A stretch of DNA of 64,000 nt from Argentina anserina (lineage: Eukaryota > Streptophyta > Magnoliopsida > Rosales > Rosaceae). Shown here in pieces: positions 1 to 11,138 of the stretch. The notes beneath the pieces are model-generated. The model was not told the origin of the DNA, made no database searches, and saw nothing but the letters and a program-made list of their open reading frames with translations. A program made the position numbers and the translations under genes. Within the stretch, counting starts at the first letter, position 1; every line of letters begins with the position of its first letter. Where the stretch lies: contig NC_065875.1 in assembly GCF_933775445.1 (NCBI RefSeq), positions 12,289,001 through 12,353,000 on the forward strand, read 5' to 3'.

Positions 1-18
1 GATTACTTTTATCGAATC

Positions 19-1285
19 ATGGCTTCATTTGATCAAGAGCAAGATTTATTGTTTCACACTTATGTAAATAATAATAAACTCTTAGCAGAGTTGGAGGAGG
101 GTGACGAGGTTGAATGAAGATACATAGGAGCGGTTCCTGGCCATATCGTTATCAATCGGACTCGAGAAGAAGCTGGATACAATCTTTACATAGATTACTT
201 TGCTGAGGTGCCGCGTTATCCTGAAGCTAAATTTCGCAGAAGATTTCGAATGCGCATAAACTTGTTTCATCGGATTGCAGATGCCGTAAAAAACTACAAT
301 ATTTTCTTTATGCAATGCCGTGATGGTCTTGGTAAGCTCGGATTATCCACCCTGCAAAAAGTTACAACTGCTTTTTGAATGCTTGAATATGGTGTACCAG
401 CTGATTCTCTTGATGAGTATTTAAAAATTGGTGAGTATACTGCAATTCGATGTTTGAAAAGGTTTTGTCGAGCTGTTATAGAGGTCTTCAGATCTCACTA
501 TTTGAGAACACCTAATGCAGAGGATGTTGCAAGGCTTTTGTATATATGTGAAGAACGTGGGTTCCCAGGAATGTTAGGGAACTTGGATTGCATGCATTGG
601 CATTGGAAAAATTGTCCAACCTCTTGGGCAGGGATGTATTCAGGGCGTAGCAGATCACCAACTATTATTCTCGAGGTGGTTGTTGATTATGATCTTTGGA
701 TTTGGCATGCACAGTTTGGTTTACCATGGTCCAACAATGATATCAATGTGCTTGAGGCATCTCACCTTTTTTGCAAATCTTACAAAAGGTAATTTTCCTC
801 CTGTTAACTATACAATTCTAGATAAAGAGTATGACACCGGTTATTATTTGGCTAATGGCATATATCCGAAGTGGTTTACATTGGTGCAAACTATACATGA
901 TCCTCAAGGTCCAAAAAAAGTATTGTTTGCCCAAAAACAAGAGTCATGTCGGAAGGACGTTGAACGAGCATTTGGAGTTCTTCAAGCACATTAGGCGATT
1001 GTGAAGGTACCAGCACGTTTTTGGGATAAACATGTTTTACATGATATAGTGACTACATGCATCATAATGCATAACATGATAATCGAAGATGAGCATGATC
1101 TAAGTGCTCTGATTAGAGAATTTAACCGGGCCCCTCCATTGCGTGTTGAGTTGGTAACTAATGAGTCTACACGGTTTGAAAATTTTCTTGCTCGACATAG
1201 AAAAATTAAAGACAAGACAACTCATATTGGACTTCGGAATGCGTTAATTGAGCATTTGTGGAATCGACATGGCATATATGGATGA
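19..1285 (+). pseudogene. PIF/Harbinger (HARBI1-like) transposase, decayed
   Basis: Nuclease-type DDE transposase of a PIF/Harbinger element. Reading from an ATG at 19, one frame is interrupted by stops at 115 and 376, runs open over 379-792, then shifts frame near 790 and continues through a stop at 992 to 1285. The DDE signature is recognisable: first Asp in GNLDCMHW (about 582), second in the SNNDINVL region (about 737), Glu in KDVERAFGV (about 960). The C-terminal helix region (MHNMIIEDE) is also present. Three stops and one frameshift mean it cannot make transposase. It lies directly upstream of the partner Myb-like gene, the usual two-gene layout of the superfamily. The element probably begins left of the window, since no terminal repeat is seen. 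Confidence 0.88.
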
Positions 1286-1760
1286 ACGATGATTAATTGT
1301 TTATTCTCCATTGAAGCTATTGTGTTTAATTTCTTTTGCAATTTCTTCGGGGTATTGGTTATACGTCCCCCCGATTGTATTTCTTATTTTGGAGAATAAT
1401 GGATGTCTTTTGTAACAATAGTAGATGAAAATAACAAATCTACCTATTCATTTTTTTGTCTATTTGCACCAGTACAATAATGACATTGGCACTATATCCT
1501 ACGTGATAACTTGTGCATGTCAGTGAGGCATGCTAAAGTTGAATACATGTTTCAAAAAAGAAGACGCGAAGTAGATTGTGTTTTTCAAGAAGATATCATC
1601 TTACACCAACCGTAGAATTTCATATTACTACAATCTTGAACCTTTGAAATATTTTCACAGATTCTTACCTTATACATATGATGCTTTATATACATCATCT
1701 TGTTGTATTAGTTACTCACACCAACAAATCACCTTATCTATTATCTTTTTGTACTCCTCA
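1286..1760. other. Spacer between the two Harbinger genes
   Basis: AT-rich non-coding spacer inside the left Harbinger element. No gene or repeat is recognised. It probably holds the 3' untranslated part of the transposase gene and the promoter of the Myb-like gene. Confidence 0.5.
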
Positions 1761-3060
1761 ATGGCAAATGTTAGGCAAACCAATGTTTCAATAAAAAATG
1801 ATACTGAAATCAATTCTACCGGTCGAAGACGTAATTTTTCGATTGAAGAATATGAACTTTTGTGTCATATATATCTTTCAGTTTGTCAAGATCCTACTAC
1901 AGGTGTTACCAGAAAAAGGATATAGTATGGGAGAGGATAAGCACTATGTGGAATGAGGGTAAGGTTTATCCTTCGATGAGAAGCGCCAAATCTCTTCAAA
2001 GTTGATTTTCAGGTCTAACCTATTATGTAGGCAAGTTTCGTGGTGCAATTCGGCAGATTGAACAGCGAAATCCAAGTGGTGCTTCAGAGAAAGATATTGT
2101 AAGTATTTGTTCAAATTAATTAAGTGACAAAGTTATATGGGGAATATCTGTCTTAATAATCTATTCTTTGTCAACATTTGTAGATCTCCAAAGCAAAACA
2201 ACATCTACTAGATGATCCAACCTATACGAAGAAAAAACTGTAGTTTGATCATGTAAGGCCTATACTTAAGGAAACTAAAAAATGGACTGATACTGGTAGA
2301 AGTTCAACCAAAACACGACAGAGAAATGACTACTCAAGCGAAAAGAATGAATCATCCACTTGAACATCTCAATCGTCAGTAGCATGTCATTTGATGTCGA
2401 TTTGAATGCAGATGAAGATGAACAAGAGCTGTATGATGAGGAATTTGGTGGTCTAGCTCCTCGGCCTATGGGTGTAAAGAAAGCAAAGCTGAAAAGGAAA
2501 GAAGAAAATGAAAATTCCAAGCTTGCTAAACAAATTAAAGAATCCAATAAAGAGCTGAAGGAGTTATTTGAAAAAAACTTGTTGGAGAGAAATGCATTTG
2601 CAGCCAAGCACGAGGAATATGCATCTAAAAAAATAGCTTTGCAACGTGAATGTGAAGGGAGAAAAATCATGCTTACTAGCTTGGATTCGATTAGAGATCC
2701 AGAAGGTCGTGAGTACTTGCGAATGAAAAAAGCTGAAATAATGGAGAAAATAGCTCGTTAGTCGCAATTACAACAGCCACCTTCAACATATGGCTTTTGT
2801 AATTTCAGTAACAATGTCCAATTTCAAGGTGGTTCACATGGAACTTTCGACTCTGGTAACTTCGGTGGATATGGTGATCACCATGGAGGAACAGCTGCAT
2901 TTGGTGGAGTCCCTCATTATGGAGGAAATGGTGGCTCTGGAACAAGTGGTTCACAAGGAGTTCAACGATTCTGCGATAGCAGTGGAACCGGAACATATAG
3001 TAGATATGGACGGATGCTAGAGGTGATGATGATCTTCAGGAGTACTAAATTCGGTGATTA
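1761..3060 (+). pseudogene. Harbinger-associated Myb/SANT-like protein (ORF1), decayed
   Basis: DNA-binding partner protein of PIF/Harbinger elements. Its remnants are often mis-annotated in plants as glutathione S-transferase T3-like or NAM-associated proteins. An ATG at 1761 starts a reading frame whose NFSIEEYELLCHIYLSV stretch is the start of the trihelix/Myb fold. A stop at 1923 follows. The next exon continues to about 2100, a short putative intron follows, and a further segment begins near 2184. The acidic C-terminal half (2382-2761) is rich in Lys/Glu and predicted coiled coil, ending in a conserved MKKAEIME-like block. A Gly-rich tail continues past a stop to about 3060. Several stops show it is dead. 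Exon borders are inferred. Confidence 0.72.
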
Positions 3061-4009
3061 GTGACTTCTTTTAATATTTATGTATTATTTAGTTATTTTA
3101 ATTTTATGCATCAGTGTGTATGGTACTTTTTCCGAGCTCGGAGGTCATCCCGAGAAGGTTTTGAACCCGCGGAAAAAAAATGTATATATAGAAATTTTGT
3201 TTGCTTTCCAGTTGTCGTGGGCGTACATTTGGCTCTGTCAAATTGTTTCAATGGTACTAGTAGATTACTTCAACAAACAAAAACTTGGCCGCCCTTGGCT
3301 ACTTTGGATGACCCCTGAAAATATCAAATATTGTGTGTTTTTGAATGTGTTTTCGTTGTATTGTACTAATTTTGCCCAGATTGAAACGACAAGAGCATAC
3401 AGATCGAGCCATTAGTGGGTACGTATGAAATGCATGCGAAGCTTCAGAGAGCAGCAGGCAGCCAAATCAAAGTCAGATCTAATTATCTCAATCCCGACAT
3501 ATGTTACTCTTGGACGACGTACTCAACGCTGTGCAGAACCCAATTTGGTTCTCTTTTATGAGATCGATGAGTAGAGATATGTCTGATGTGGTCTCTCTCT
3601 CTCTCTCTCTCAACGGTGAAGATATATACGTGATCTTTCTTGGTGTTTCGTTTGCATGTAATGTGGTAAATGTGAAGCAAAACTATAGAGTATTGGTCCG
3701 ATTAAGTTTAGCCTAAACCTAAACCAAAACCGTCCTATTGGCCCTAAAGCTAGAGAAGTCTTTCAAAAGGGTGAGTAGGTTTCGTTGAAAGAGTAGTACT
3801 ACTTGATTAGAGCTTTGGAAAACGAAACCCACTCCCAATTTCTTAATCACTAGCAAGTAGCAACAATCATCTTGTCGAAAAGTTCCTACCAATCTACCGA
3901 AAAACTTACAAAGTGGGGTTTATGGGATAGGAGAGAATAGAGTGAATGAAAAATGGTACACTTCGCGATGACGTGGCTATTACTTGTCGATAAACATGAA
4001 TTAATCTTT
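3061..4009. other. Intergenic region, right flank of Harbinger remnant
   Basis: No gene is supported. A short CT microsatellite lies at about 3593-3612. The part next to 4010 should contain the 3' untranslated region of the minus-strand glycosyltransferase. The right terminal repeat of the Harbinger element could not be placed. Confidence 0.4.
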
Positions 4010-5431
4010 TTACGCTAGAGAACAACCATCTCTAATCTGATCCAAAAAGACCTTAAGATTTTTGTCAGAAGACCCACCTTCACTCACAGCTTCTTTCGCT
4101 AGATGCTTCCAGTTCTTAGCGTTCTTCCTCATCTCTTGGTTTTCCATCACCAAATCCAAACATCTGTTTATCTCCTCACCGATGACAATACCTTCCTCAT
4201 TCGGTGCTACCCTCACACCTGTTTTCCACATGTCCTCTATCAACTTGGCATTAGTGCCTTGATCTGTCCACTGAGGAAACGCAACCACCGGCACACCAGA
4301 AACCAAACTCTCAAGAGTTGAATTCCAGCCACAATGTGTCACAAAACAACCCAGAGAAGGATGTGACAAAACCTCTACTTGACTACACCACGGGACTATC
4401 ATCCCATGCTCTTCTAGTTCCACCATGCAACTCAGCTCTTCTTCTTCTTTCCCTTCCTTACCTTCTCCACTCTTTTGGTTTTCTCTAATCACCCACAAAA
4501 ACGGACGTCCACAGTCCAACAACCCTTTTGCAACTTCCTCCATTTGAATCTTGGACAGCACGGAAATGCTCCCAAATGAGACGTAGACGACAGATTCTCT
4601 TGGCTTTGAGTTCAGCCATTCTAGGCACGCTGAGTCCTTCGACTTCTGGAAAAGATCGCCTCCGAATGATTTATCGGACGGATCCTTGCCGTCCAAGAAA
4701 GCCGATGGGATTAAAGGCCCGATTCCTATCAGGTTGTACTTGTCAATTGCTTTCAACGCCTCCGATTCTAGGGCATCGAAGGTGTTCACAAGTATGATTG
4801 GCTTGGTTTCTTGCCCGAGCTTCTCAAACTGTTCTTCAAAAAATTGGAGAACAGAACTATACGGATTTGAAGCCACAAGAAAGGAAGGAAGGTCGCGGCT
4901 CTTGAAAGCTAGCGACAGTCCTGGTAATTCTTGGGCATAGGAAGGGTCGCTTTTAGCAGCAGTATTGTTGGTTATTATATCTTTGTAGCCGTTGAAGTAG
5001 TAGTAGTATATGTCGAAAACTGTGGCGGGCTGTATCCAAACAACTGCGGTTTGGAGGTGGAGTTCACGTGCCACCTCCGCCACCCATGGCAGAAGTAAGG
5101 TGCTCATTATGCAACTGTATGGTTGGCCCTGACTTGCGCTAGAAACGACAAGATCCCTGATTGCTTGCTTGCCACGTCGCGCCATCTCGGACAAGTAGTG
5201 CTGAGTATCGTCCTCAGGTCGAAACCCTTGGTCGTATCCGTCAGAAAATGGAGCGAAGGTGAAGCCGCTCGGAGTACTTAAGCCATCGCCAATGCTGCGG
5301 TGGGCGGAGAGGGACGTCACGAACGTTACATGCGCACCGGTGATGCGAATGAGACGCTTGGCGAATTGGAGGGATGGATTGATGTGGCCTTGAGCGGGAA
5401 ATGTTACGATAATGAAGCGGTGCTCGGTCAT
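4010..5431 (-). CDS. UDP-glycosyltransferase, UGT75 group (crocetin glucosyltransferase-like)
   Basis: Cytosolic family 1 glycosyltransferase, 473 residues, one exon, complete. It transfers glucose from UDP-glucose to small acceptors. The N-terminal FPAQGHINP motif holds the catalytic His (residue 16 from the chosen start). The C-terminal PSPG sugar-donor box spans about residues 348-391, starting WCSQVEVLSHPS, with the HCGWNS core and ending in Trp-Thr-Asp-Gln; the final Gln is typical of UDP-glucose preference. I chose the ATG at 5431 in an ACCATGACC context. The longer reading to 5467 would start at GTG and adds 12 residues unlike the family. The overall sequence fits UGT75, whose members glucosylate carotenoid-derived acids, ABA, auxins or flavonoids. 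The actual acceptor cannot be told from sequence. Confidence 0.93.
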   Translation of the reverse strand: MTEHRFIIVTFPAQGHINPSLQFAKRLIRITGAHVTFVTSLSAHRSIGDGLSTPSGFTFAPFSDGYDQGFRPEDDTQHYLSEMARRGKQAIRDLVVSSASQGQPYSCIMSTLLLPWVAEVARELHLQTAVVWIQPATVFDIYYYYFNGYKDIITNNTAAKSDPSYAQELPGLSLAFKSRDLPSFLVASNPYSSVLQFFEEQFEKLGQETKPIILVNTFDALESEALKAIDKYNLIGIGPLIPSAFLDGKDPSDKSFGGDLFQKSKDSACLEWLNSKPRESVVYVSFGSISVLSKIQMEEVAKGLLDCGRPFLWVIRENQKSGEGKEGKEEEELSCMVELEEHGMIVPWCSQVEVLSHPSLGCFVTHCGWNSTLESLVSGVPVVAFPQWTDQGTNAKLIEDMWKTGVRVAPNEEGIVIGEEINRCLDLVMENQEMRKNAKNWKHLAKEAVSEGGSSDKNLKVFLDQIRDGCSLA

Positions 5432-5556
5432 GGTAGACTGGTAGTCGTTGTGGATAGGGAGGCTCACGGTGGAGCTCGGAGTTGTGAGTACGAATAGGTA
5501 GCAGAGTGAAACTCTGAATAATCTTAAGAGCTGTAAGGTGAGGATAGTTTATCAAG

Positions 5557-5570
5557 AGTTTAAATAAGAG
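5557..5570 (-). promoter_or_regulatory. Possible TATA box of the glycosyltransferase gene
   Basis: On the minus strand the sequence CTTATTTAAACTC lies about 125 bases upstream of the ATG at 5431, a plausible distance for a TATA-type element with a roughly 95-base leader. It is a motif match only. Confidence 0.35.
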
Positions 5571-6299
5571 ATTGGGAGGAAAACAGATGACGTTTGAGGT
5601 GACGATTTGGGCACGGTTGAGACAATAAAGATGAGAAGGGACGTGGTCTGGATTTAAACCAAAACATAAGCATACATATAATTCGTCGGGTTCATTTGGT
5701 GTTGTTTTCAAGATGGACAACAAATCGGTTACGACATAAATCATGAAGACCAAGCTTGTGGCGATGAGATTAGGGTTCATTTGATTCAGATCATGATGGT
5801 ATTGGAACTCGTAGATAAGATAGTGCAAGATACAAACAAAAGAACTTGGGGACCAAGTTCTGGTTGGCCTGTTAAAGAATTGCAGAAATGGACCACACCC
5901 TTTACGACATTCTTGAACAGATTATTACTTACCATCAGCATAACAAATTCATCATACAGGAATATAGTGAAAAGATTCAAAATCCAAATTTGCAGGCGAG
6001 TCAAGTATCCTCAGCCAAACTGCCTCAATTGCTCTTGGAAAGGTTAAACAGGATGATGAACCAGGCTAGGTCTAGCAAGATGAGTAACCAGGTTAAATAC
6101 GAAGTAAAAATGAAAGCATACTTATTCCACATCAATGACGCCAAGCAAATTGCCAAAATGAAACTAAAGTCTATCTAGAACTCCGTTCCATATTTAAACC
6201 ATTTGGTTAGGCTCTGAAGCATAATGACAACAAGCATAACAGATTGAGGCCAACGATGGACAAATCCGACAAGGTTTCAACATTTTCACTCTAGTAAGG
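5571..6299. other. Intergenic region upstream of the UGT
   Basis: Mostly promoter and spacer. An open frame at 5888-6178 (+, 96 codons) begins MDHTLYDILEQI. It is rich in Gln, Lys and Asn and resembles no family I recognise. Without splice sites or a partner exon I do not call it a gene. Confidence 0.4.
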
Positions 6300-6995
6300 C
6301 ACAATTCTCAAGTTTTCTTTCCCACAAAAAACAAAATGATAAGTCCATTCATACACAAAGTCCTACCTGAATACAGTAGTTGGATTCAATTGATTGGATA
6401 TACATGCAGAAAATGCCACTAGTAGATCGTGATACTTATCACTACCTAGGGGTGTTAAAGAATGACACTCAAAATAATCTTGATGTCTTCTATATCAATC
6501 TAACTGGAAGATTTACCAAGTACACTCAATGCCAAAACTCCCTACAACTAAAAACACAGAATCCTACCTTACACCATTGTCAATGACTACTGATTTTGTA
6601 ATCCAGGCAATTGTTCGAATCATCAATATTACAAGTCACATTAACATAAAAGAAAGGCACAATGCTTAAGTTGATTTCTCAAACAAACAAAAAACCAAAG
6701 TCCATTCATAGATAACCTTTCTACCCGCATAAATTAGACTCAATGGTATGAATATACGTGTAAAACATATGCGTACTACCTCCAGGGAAGGTCATCAACA
6801 GATAAAGATAGTCAATACCTAGGGAGTTAAAGGTTTACTGAATTGAAACTTAAAAATAATGTTGAAGTCATATATCAATTTAACAGCAGGCCTTACCAAG
6901 TACGCTAAATACCAAAGAATTTCTACACCTAAACTCCTCAAAATCCTACCTCACACCATTGTCAATAACAAGCTCTGTACCAAAATAGAAGCAAA
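6300..6995. repeat. Diverged tandem duplication, about 360-385 bp period
   Basis: Two tandem copies of the same sequence, roughly 6300-6600 and 6655-6995. Landmarks repeat in order: AAGTCCATTCATA at about 6341 and 6702, CCTAGGG..GTTAAAG at about 6447 and 6818, and a CCTACC..ACACCATTGTC block at about 6564 and 6947. The growing offset (361, 371, 383) reflects small indels. The block abuts the 3' end of the PAXX-like gene and may contribute to its 3' untranslated region. Function unknown. Confidence 0.7.
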
Positions 6996-7020
6996 ATAAG
7001 GAGTCAATGACAAGGTTTTA

Positions 7021-7758
7021 CTAAGTTTCATCCTCGATATCCTGCAGAACAGCACCACGTACTTTTGCCCTGCGATATGCAGGCACAACCCTATTGACAA
7101 CTTTTGCTGATTTTGTATCTCGAGTGGCCTGTTTTTCTGGAGAGTTTAGTGCACCATTAATGTCTGAAGAACCAATCCTTTGTACCTTTTGTCTCTTAGT
7201 ATACTGCTCAAGTTGGCTCTGGATGCTCTCATTTCTTTCCTTTTCTGCTGATACCACTTTGGACAATTGCATAGACCGCTCGCGTTCCTCCACATAAGAC
7301 TCATTGATGCTCTTGAACTCTTTAAAGAGCTGACGTGAAAAACTTGCAATGGCCTCAGTAGCAGCCAAGCCCACAAGCTTTGTGAGAGAAATGGAAATTT
7401 TAGGCATTCCTTTAGACTTCTGAGCAACCAACTTTGCCTTTGGAGCACCATCCGAATCCGAATGACCCTCCAAAACAAGCTTTGTATCTTCTGATTTTAT
7501 GGAATTTACAACATAGTCAATGAACTCCGACCAACTCCCTCCTACTCCAATGCTGTCCTGCATGTCCTCCAGCTGACTAACCGATCGCACAGCCTCCCAT
7601 GTATTAGAATGGAAATCAGTAACATGTATTCCAAGGTGCAACGAATCCGGGGCATAAAGGTGGAACAAGAACTGCGTCGGCGGCACAGTTGAGCCCAGTA
7701 CTGCCCCCTCAACCGTGAGCTGGCCGAAAACAGGCTCCAACTGAACCTCCAATCCCAT
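7021..7758 (-). CDS. PAXX: PAXX-like protein (XRCC4/XLF/PAXX family), non-homologous end joining
   Basis: Predicted 245-residue protein in one exon, ATG at 7758; an in-frame TGA a few codons upstream supports this start. Residues 1 to about 125 look like the beta-rich head domain of the XRCC4 superfamily (LEVQLEPVF, FLFHLYAPDSLHLGIHVTD, then the TWEAVRSVSQLEDM helix). About 128-195 form a long heptad-type helix with many Glu/Lys, the dimerising coiled coil. The last 30 residues are basic and end in DIEDET. From memory, human PAXX ends in a Ku-binding tail of very similar form (VDFDET), which is the main reason for choosing PAXX over XRCC4 or XLF. Family role: nuclear scaffold that stabilises Ku and helps ligation at double-strand breaks. 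The symbol is by homology only. Confidence 0.68.
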   Translation of the reverse strand: MGLEVQLEPVFGQLTVEGAVLGSTVPPTQFLFHLYAPDSLHLGIHVTDFHSNTWEAVRSVSQLEDMQDSIGVGGSWSEFIDYVVNSIKSEDTKLVLEGHSDSDGAPKAKLVAQKSKGMPKISISLTKLVGLAATEAIASFSRQLFKEFKSINESYVEERERSMQLSKVVSAEKERNESIQSQLEQYTKRQKVQRIGSSDINGALNSPEKQATRDTKSAKVVNRVVPAYRRAKVRGAVLQDIEDET

Positions 7759-8230
7759 TTTCACAGGCTCAACACTTCACCTATTTATCCAATTATATCC
7801 CCTAAATCCTTCTAATCAGGAAACTCTGCCCATAAAATTGAACATTGAAGGTGAGAGAACCTTAGCCATGCATCAATTTCTATTAATTTCAAATGGCAAC
7901 AAGCCAACAGCAGAACCTACCAATATTTGCGTATTGAAATAAATTTCATTGCCCATCATATGATTGAAAATTTGAAATACAGAAAATATATAAAGAGACT
8001 GAATAGAAATAGTAGTGTTGAGAGAGTCGACGGTACCGAATTTAGAGCTGTGAGACGGTTGACGGCGGGAGAGGGTGGAGACTTGAGCAGAGAGCGGAAG
8101 AGGAGAGACCGAGAGAGAGCTCAAATCGACAGTCGGGGAAACTCTTGACAATTGTGGCCCAGTTGATTGTTTATATTCGACGTTCGAATCTCGAAACGAC
8201 ATCGGCCACAACATTAAACGACACAGTTTG
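7759..8230 (-). promoter_or_regulatory. 5' leader/promoter region of the PAXX-like gene
   Basis: Upstream region with a GAGA-rich block on the plus strand (about 8070-8130; CT-rich on the gene strand), typical of plant leaders. A 113-codon open frame here (7873-8214, -) shows no domain and does not join in frame with the gene. I treat it as leader, possibly with a 5' UTR intron. Confidence 0.4.
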
Positions 8231-9809
8231 GTTTTTTTTTTTTCTGTTTTTCTGAGTAAGTATTAGTTCTATTTTGTATTTTTTTTAACAAACTAAATGT
8301 TATAATTTATGGTTATGCTATTAACACACTCCATCCATTATTCTATTAGTAAAAATTAATTGAATTTACAAATCTACTATAAAATAAGTTTTATGATTAG
8401 TTTTTATTAGGCATGTAAAATGGGCAAGGTAGGACTGGCCTGGGCTCTAAGATATGAAGACCCACATACAAAGTTGGTCTTGGAAATTTTGATGCCCAGG
8501 GAAAAAACAATTTGGTGCCATTGTAAACTACATACAATTAATGTTTATTTCACCTTAATACAAATATTTAGAGATCGAAACAACATCAAGCAGGACGCTA
8601 AATTTTAATTTTGTGTCATGTATCAACATTTCTAATTGCATTTTTCAATTGCCTCGTATTAGATTATGTTAAAATATCATAATATGCATCATATGTACAT
8701 ATATTTTATAATTAAGGAGAAAAAAAACGTAAGATGTTTGTGAGATTAATTATTTGAACAAATTGACTAAATGATTTACCATTAAAACATGAATTTGAAA
8801 AAGAAAAATGTATTTACTTTAGATTTTGGATAATAGAGAGTTAGAGACAATAGTCTCATAAAATTTATTTGTTAGTGTTATAAAAATTAACATGATTTTT
8901 TAAAACTATGTATGAAAAAACTTAAAAAAAATTAATATATGAATATTAAGTTTGCACGTGGATTAAGCTGTGTAAGAGTCTACAATACCTAAAATTAATA
9001 AAGGAGTTGATAACTTCCCTTAATTACCTTCCATAAATCATTAAGATTACAATTAAGATTACCATTACCAAAAAATTATCGTCCCATGTATAAACATTGT
9101 GCCCCCCTTAATTTTGTGCCATGTGCAGTCGCCTTACTCGCACTGCCCTAGGGCCGGGCCTGTCCACGTACTACTCGGCTCATGAATTTTTCAGCCTTAG
9201 GTGTAAAATGCAGAGGGCAGTGTCGACCTTATTAAAATATGTGAAGTTCGAGCCCGCTCTTCGGGCAGATAAAGTTAGGACTTGAAAAGCCCGTCCATAG
9301 CTCGACCTATATTTGATCCGTGATTTTTAGATAATAAAATATTTAGGAGTTGAACTATAAATCCATTCTTATAAGAATAACACATTTGTCAATTGAATTA
9401 ATATAATTTGCTGATTATATCAATCACTCATATATTAATAATAAAATTTGACATTGTAAATAGATCAACCTACAGGCCGGTCTTATAATATATCATATGG
9501 GCAGGGCTTTGGGTCGGCCCCAAGGCTTGAAAAATATTGTACATACTATACCCATTCCAAAACGAACCGAGTAAAACCCACTCATTAATTTGGGCCGAGC
9601 CGACCCGCAACCCAATATTTTTATTTGGGTATGCGCGTCATACCCTGAGCTTAATTTACAGTCGGCGATAAATTTTTTTTTTTTCTTGATCTGGATATTT
9701 CTGACACACCAATTGAATTTTAATTCCCGATTTTACCGGAAATATCCGGATATTACTCGATATATGAATATTTTAAAGATTCTCAGTTGATTCTGCCATT
9801 ATTCCTTGT
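8231..9809. repeat. AT-rich repeat debris with hAT-like GGCCGGGC blocks
   Basis: Very AT-rich, no gene. Near 8407 a TAGGCATGTAAAATGGGC block, and at about 9150-9600 several GGGCCGGGC, CGGGCCTGTCC and GGGTCGGCCC blocks, resemble the ends of nonautonomous hAT elements common in plants. No matching pair with a clean TSD could be set, so this is debris of one or more insertions. Confidence 0.45.
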
Positions 9810-9814
9810 CTCTC

Positions 9815-9895
9815 TTACCTGTGCTGGGAGTCGAACCCGTGAACAGATTTGTTCAAGTGGCAACAACTTTACCAAGGCTGCTGACCCCTAGTTTT
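9815..9895 (-). mobile_element. tRNA-derived SINE fragment (Au-like)
   Basis: On the minus strand a pol III box A-like TGGTAAAGTTG (9864-9874) is followed about 27 bases later by a perfect box B, GGTTCGACTCC (9827-9837). The sequence between (GTTGCCACTTGAAC...) resembles the head of plant Au SINEs. There is no cloverleaf, so it is not a tRNA gene. The body and tail of the SINE are not clearly visible. Confidence 0.6.
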
Positions 9896-10917
9896 GTGAT
9901 AGCTCTTACCTTTTATTAATATATATTTTTTACATTTCAATAAGTTTTTCAATATTTTATGAATATTGATATTTCATCGATATTTCTATCCGTTTTTTAA
10001 AGGATTGATATTTTCATTCTCACCGAAATTAATGGTGTGTGAATAACAATTTGAAATGATATTTCAGATTTTTACTGAGGAAATTAAATAGTGAATTCAA
10101 TTAAACAGTTATATTTTATATTAAATTTTATTTAATTATAACAATCATTTAAACTCGCACATCATCACATTCTAAATACGATTTTTTTTTAGATTCCTTC
10201 TACATGTTTTACTCCGGTGTCTAAATTTTGCTAGCTGCTCTTCCTTTTATCTCACAGATTATCACTATGCAGCGCACCATCACATCTTGAATCCTGACAA
10301 ATCAATCCAACTTCAAAATAAAAGACTCGCAATGCTCTTTGAGTTTTTTTGTAGTTCATTTTGGCGTGTGTTTCTTTGTTTCGTGGAACCTAACATATTT
10401 AATGTCGGTCATCTTAAAAAAATGTGTTTTTGTCAGCTATCGGGCAATCGTGTCCTTGAGAATGTACGTAATGGTAGACAGTTAAATCGCTAAAACGATT
10501 TCAAGACGTTTTCAGGTAATGTGCTGCTTTAATTTCAGTCCCATTATGTTCAAAAGCACTTGATCCTGGTCCAAGAAAAACATTAACATACAACTTCATC
10601 AAGCTCCTTCAACCCTCATATATAACTGGACTTCTTGTACAAGTAGAAGTTGTGTTACATTGTATACTTGTGGAAGGCCTCAGACTTCTTGTATATATAT
10701 ACACTGATCAAAGCTTTGTCATGGCAAGGGTTTTCCTTTGTTGCTTCTTTAATGTTTTTTTGGGTGGCATGCGTGCGTAAGGTACCATCCTCATTTGGTT
10801 GTAGCTAGCTGCAGGCAGAACACAAACTTTAAACAACGTAACTTGCCTAATTTTCTATTACGGCTGTGCTTCAACGAATAGTATTGTTGTGCTGCCAATG
10901 CCTCCCACATGATGTCG
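9896..10917. other. Intergenic region left of copia element 1
   Basis: AT-rich. No supported gene. The open frame at 10287-10493 has no recognisable domain. The five bases before 10918 (TGTCG, 10913-10917) are the left TSD of the copia element. Confidence 0.5.
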
Positions 10918-11121
10918 TGTAGAAATGGATGATTTTCCAGTACATTGCTCTTTACAAATGTTACATCTATATAGAGTAGACCACTGCCATTACGATTAAT
11001 TGTAATTATGTTCATATCGAAATTGATATACAATTAACTAAATATAAGGAACAACTATCAAGGAATCAATGGAGGACAATCAGATGGCTTGATTTTTGGA
11101 GAAGATTGATTCTGTCTAACA
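10918..11121 (-). repeat. 3' LTR of copia element 1
   Basis: 204 bases, TG...CA ends, matching the right LTR base for base over most of its length once the inserted MITE is removed. Confidence 0.9.
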
Positions 11122-11138
11122 ACCCGCCCAAGCCGCAT

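Noticed and set aside
5888..6178. 96-codon frame as a small gene
   Set aside because: No recognisable family, AT-driven codons and no splice or promoter signal. Mentioned under the intergenic entry only.
7873..8214. 113-codon frame as N-terminal exon of the PAXX-like gene
   Set aside because: Low-complexity Ser/Leu sequence with no head-domain features. A stop lies in frame just upstream of the ATG at 7758 and the head domain starts cleanly there.
9820..9890. tRNA gene, because of a perfect box B
   Set aside because: No acceptor or anticodon stem can be formed; box spacing and flanks fit a SINE.
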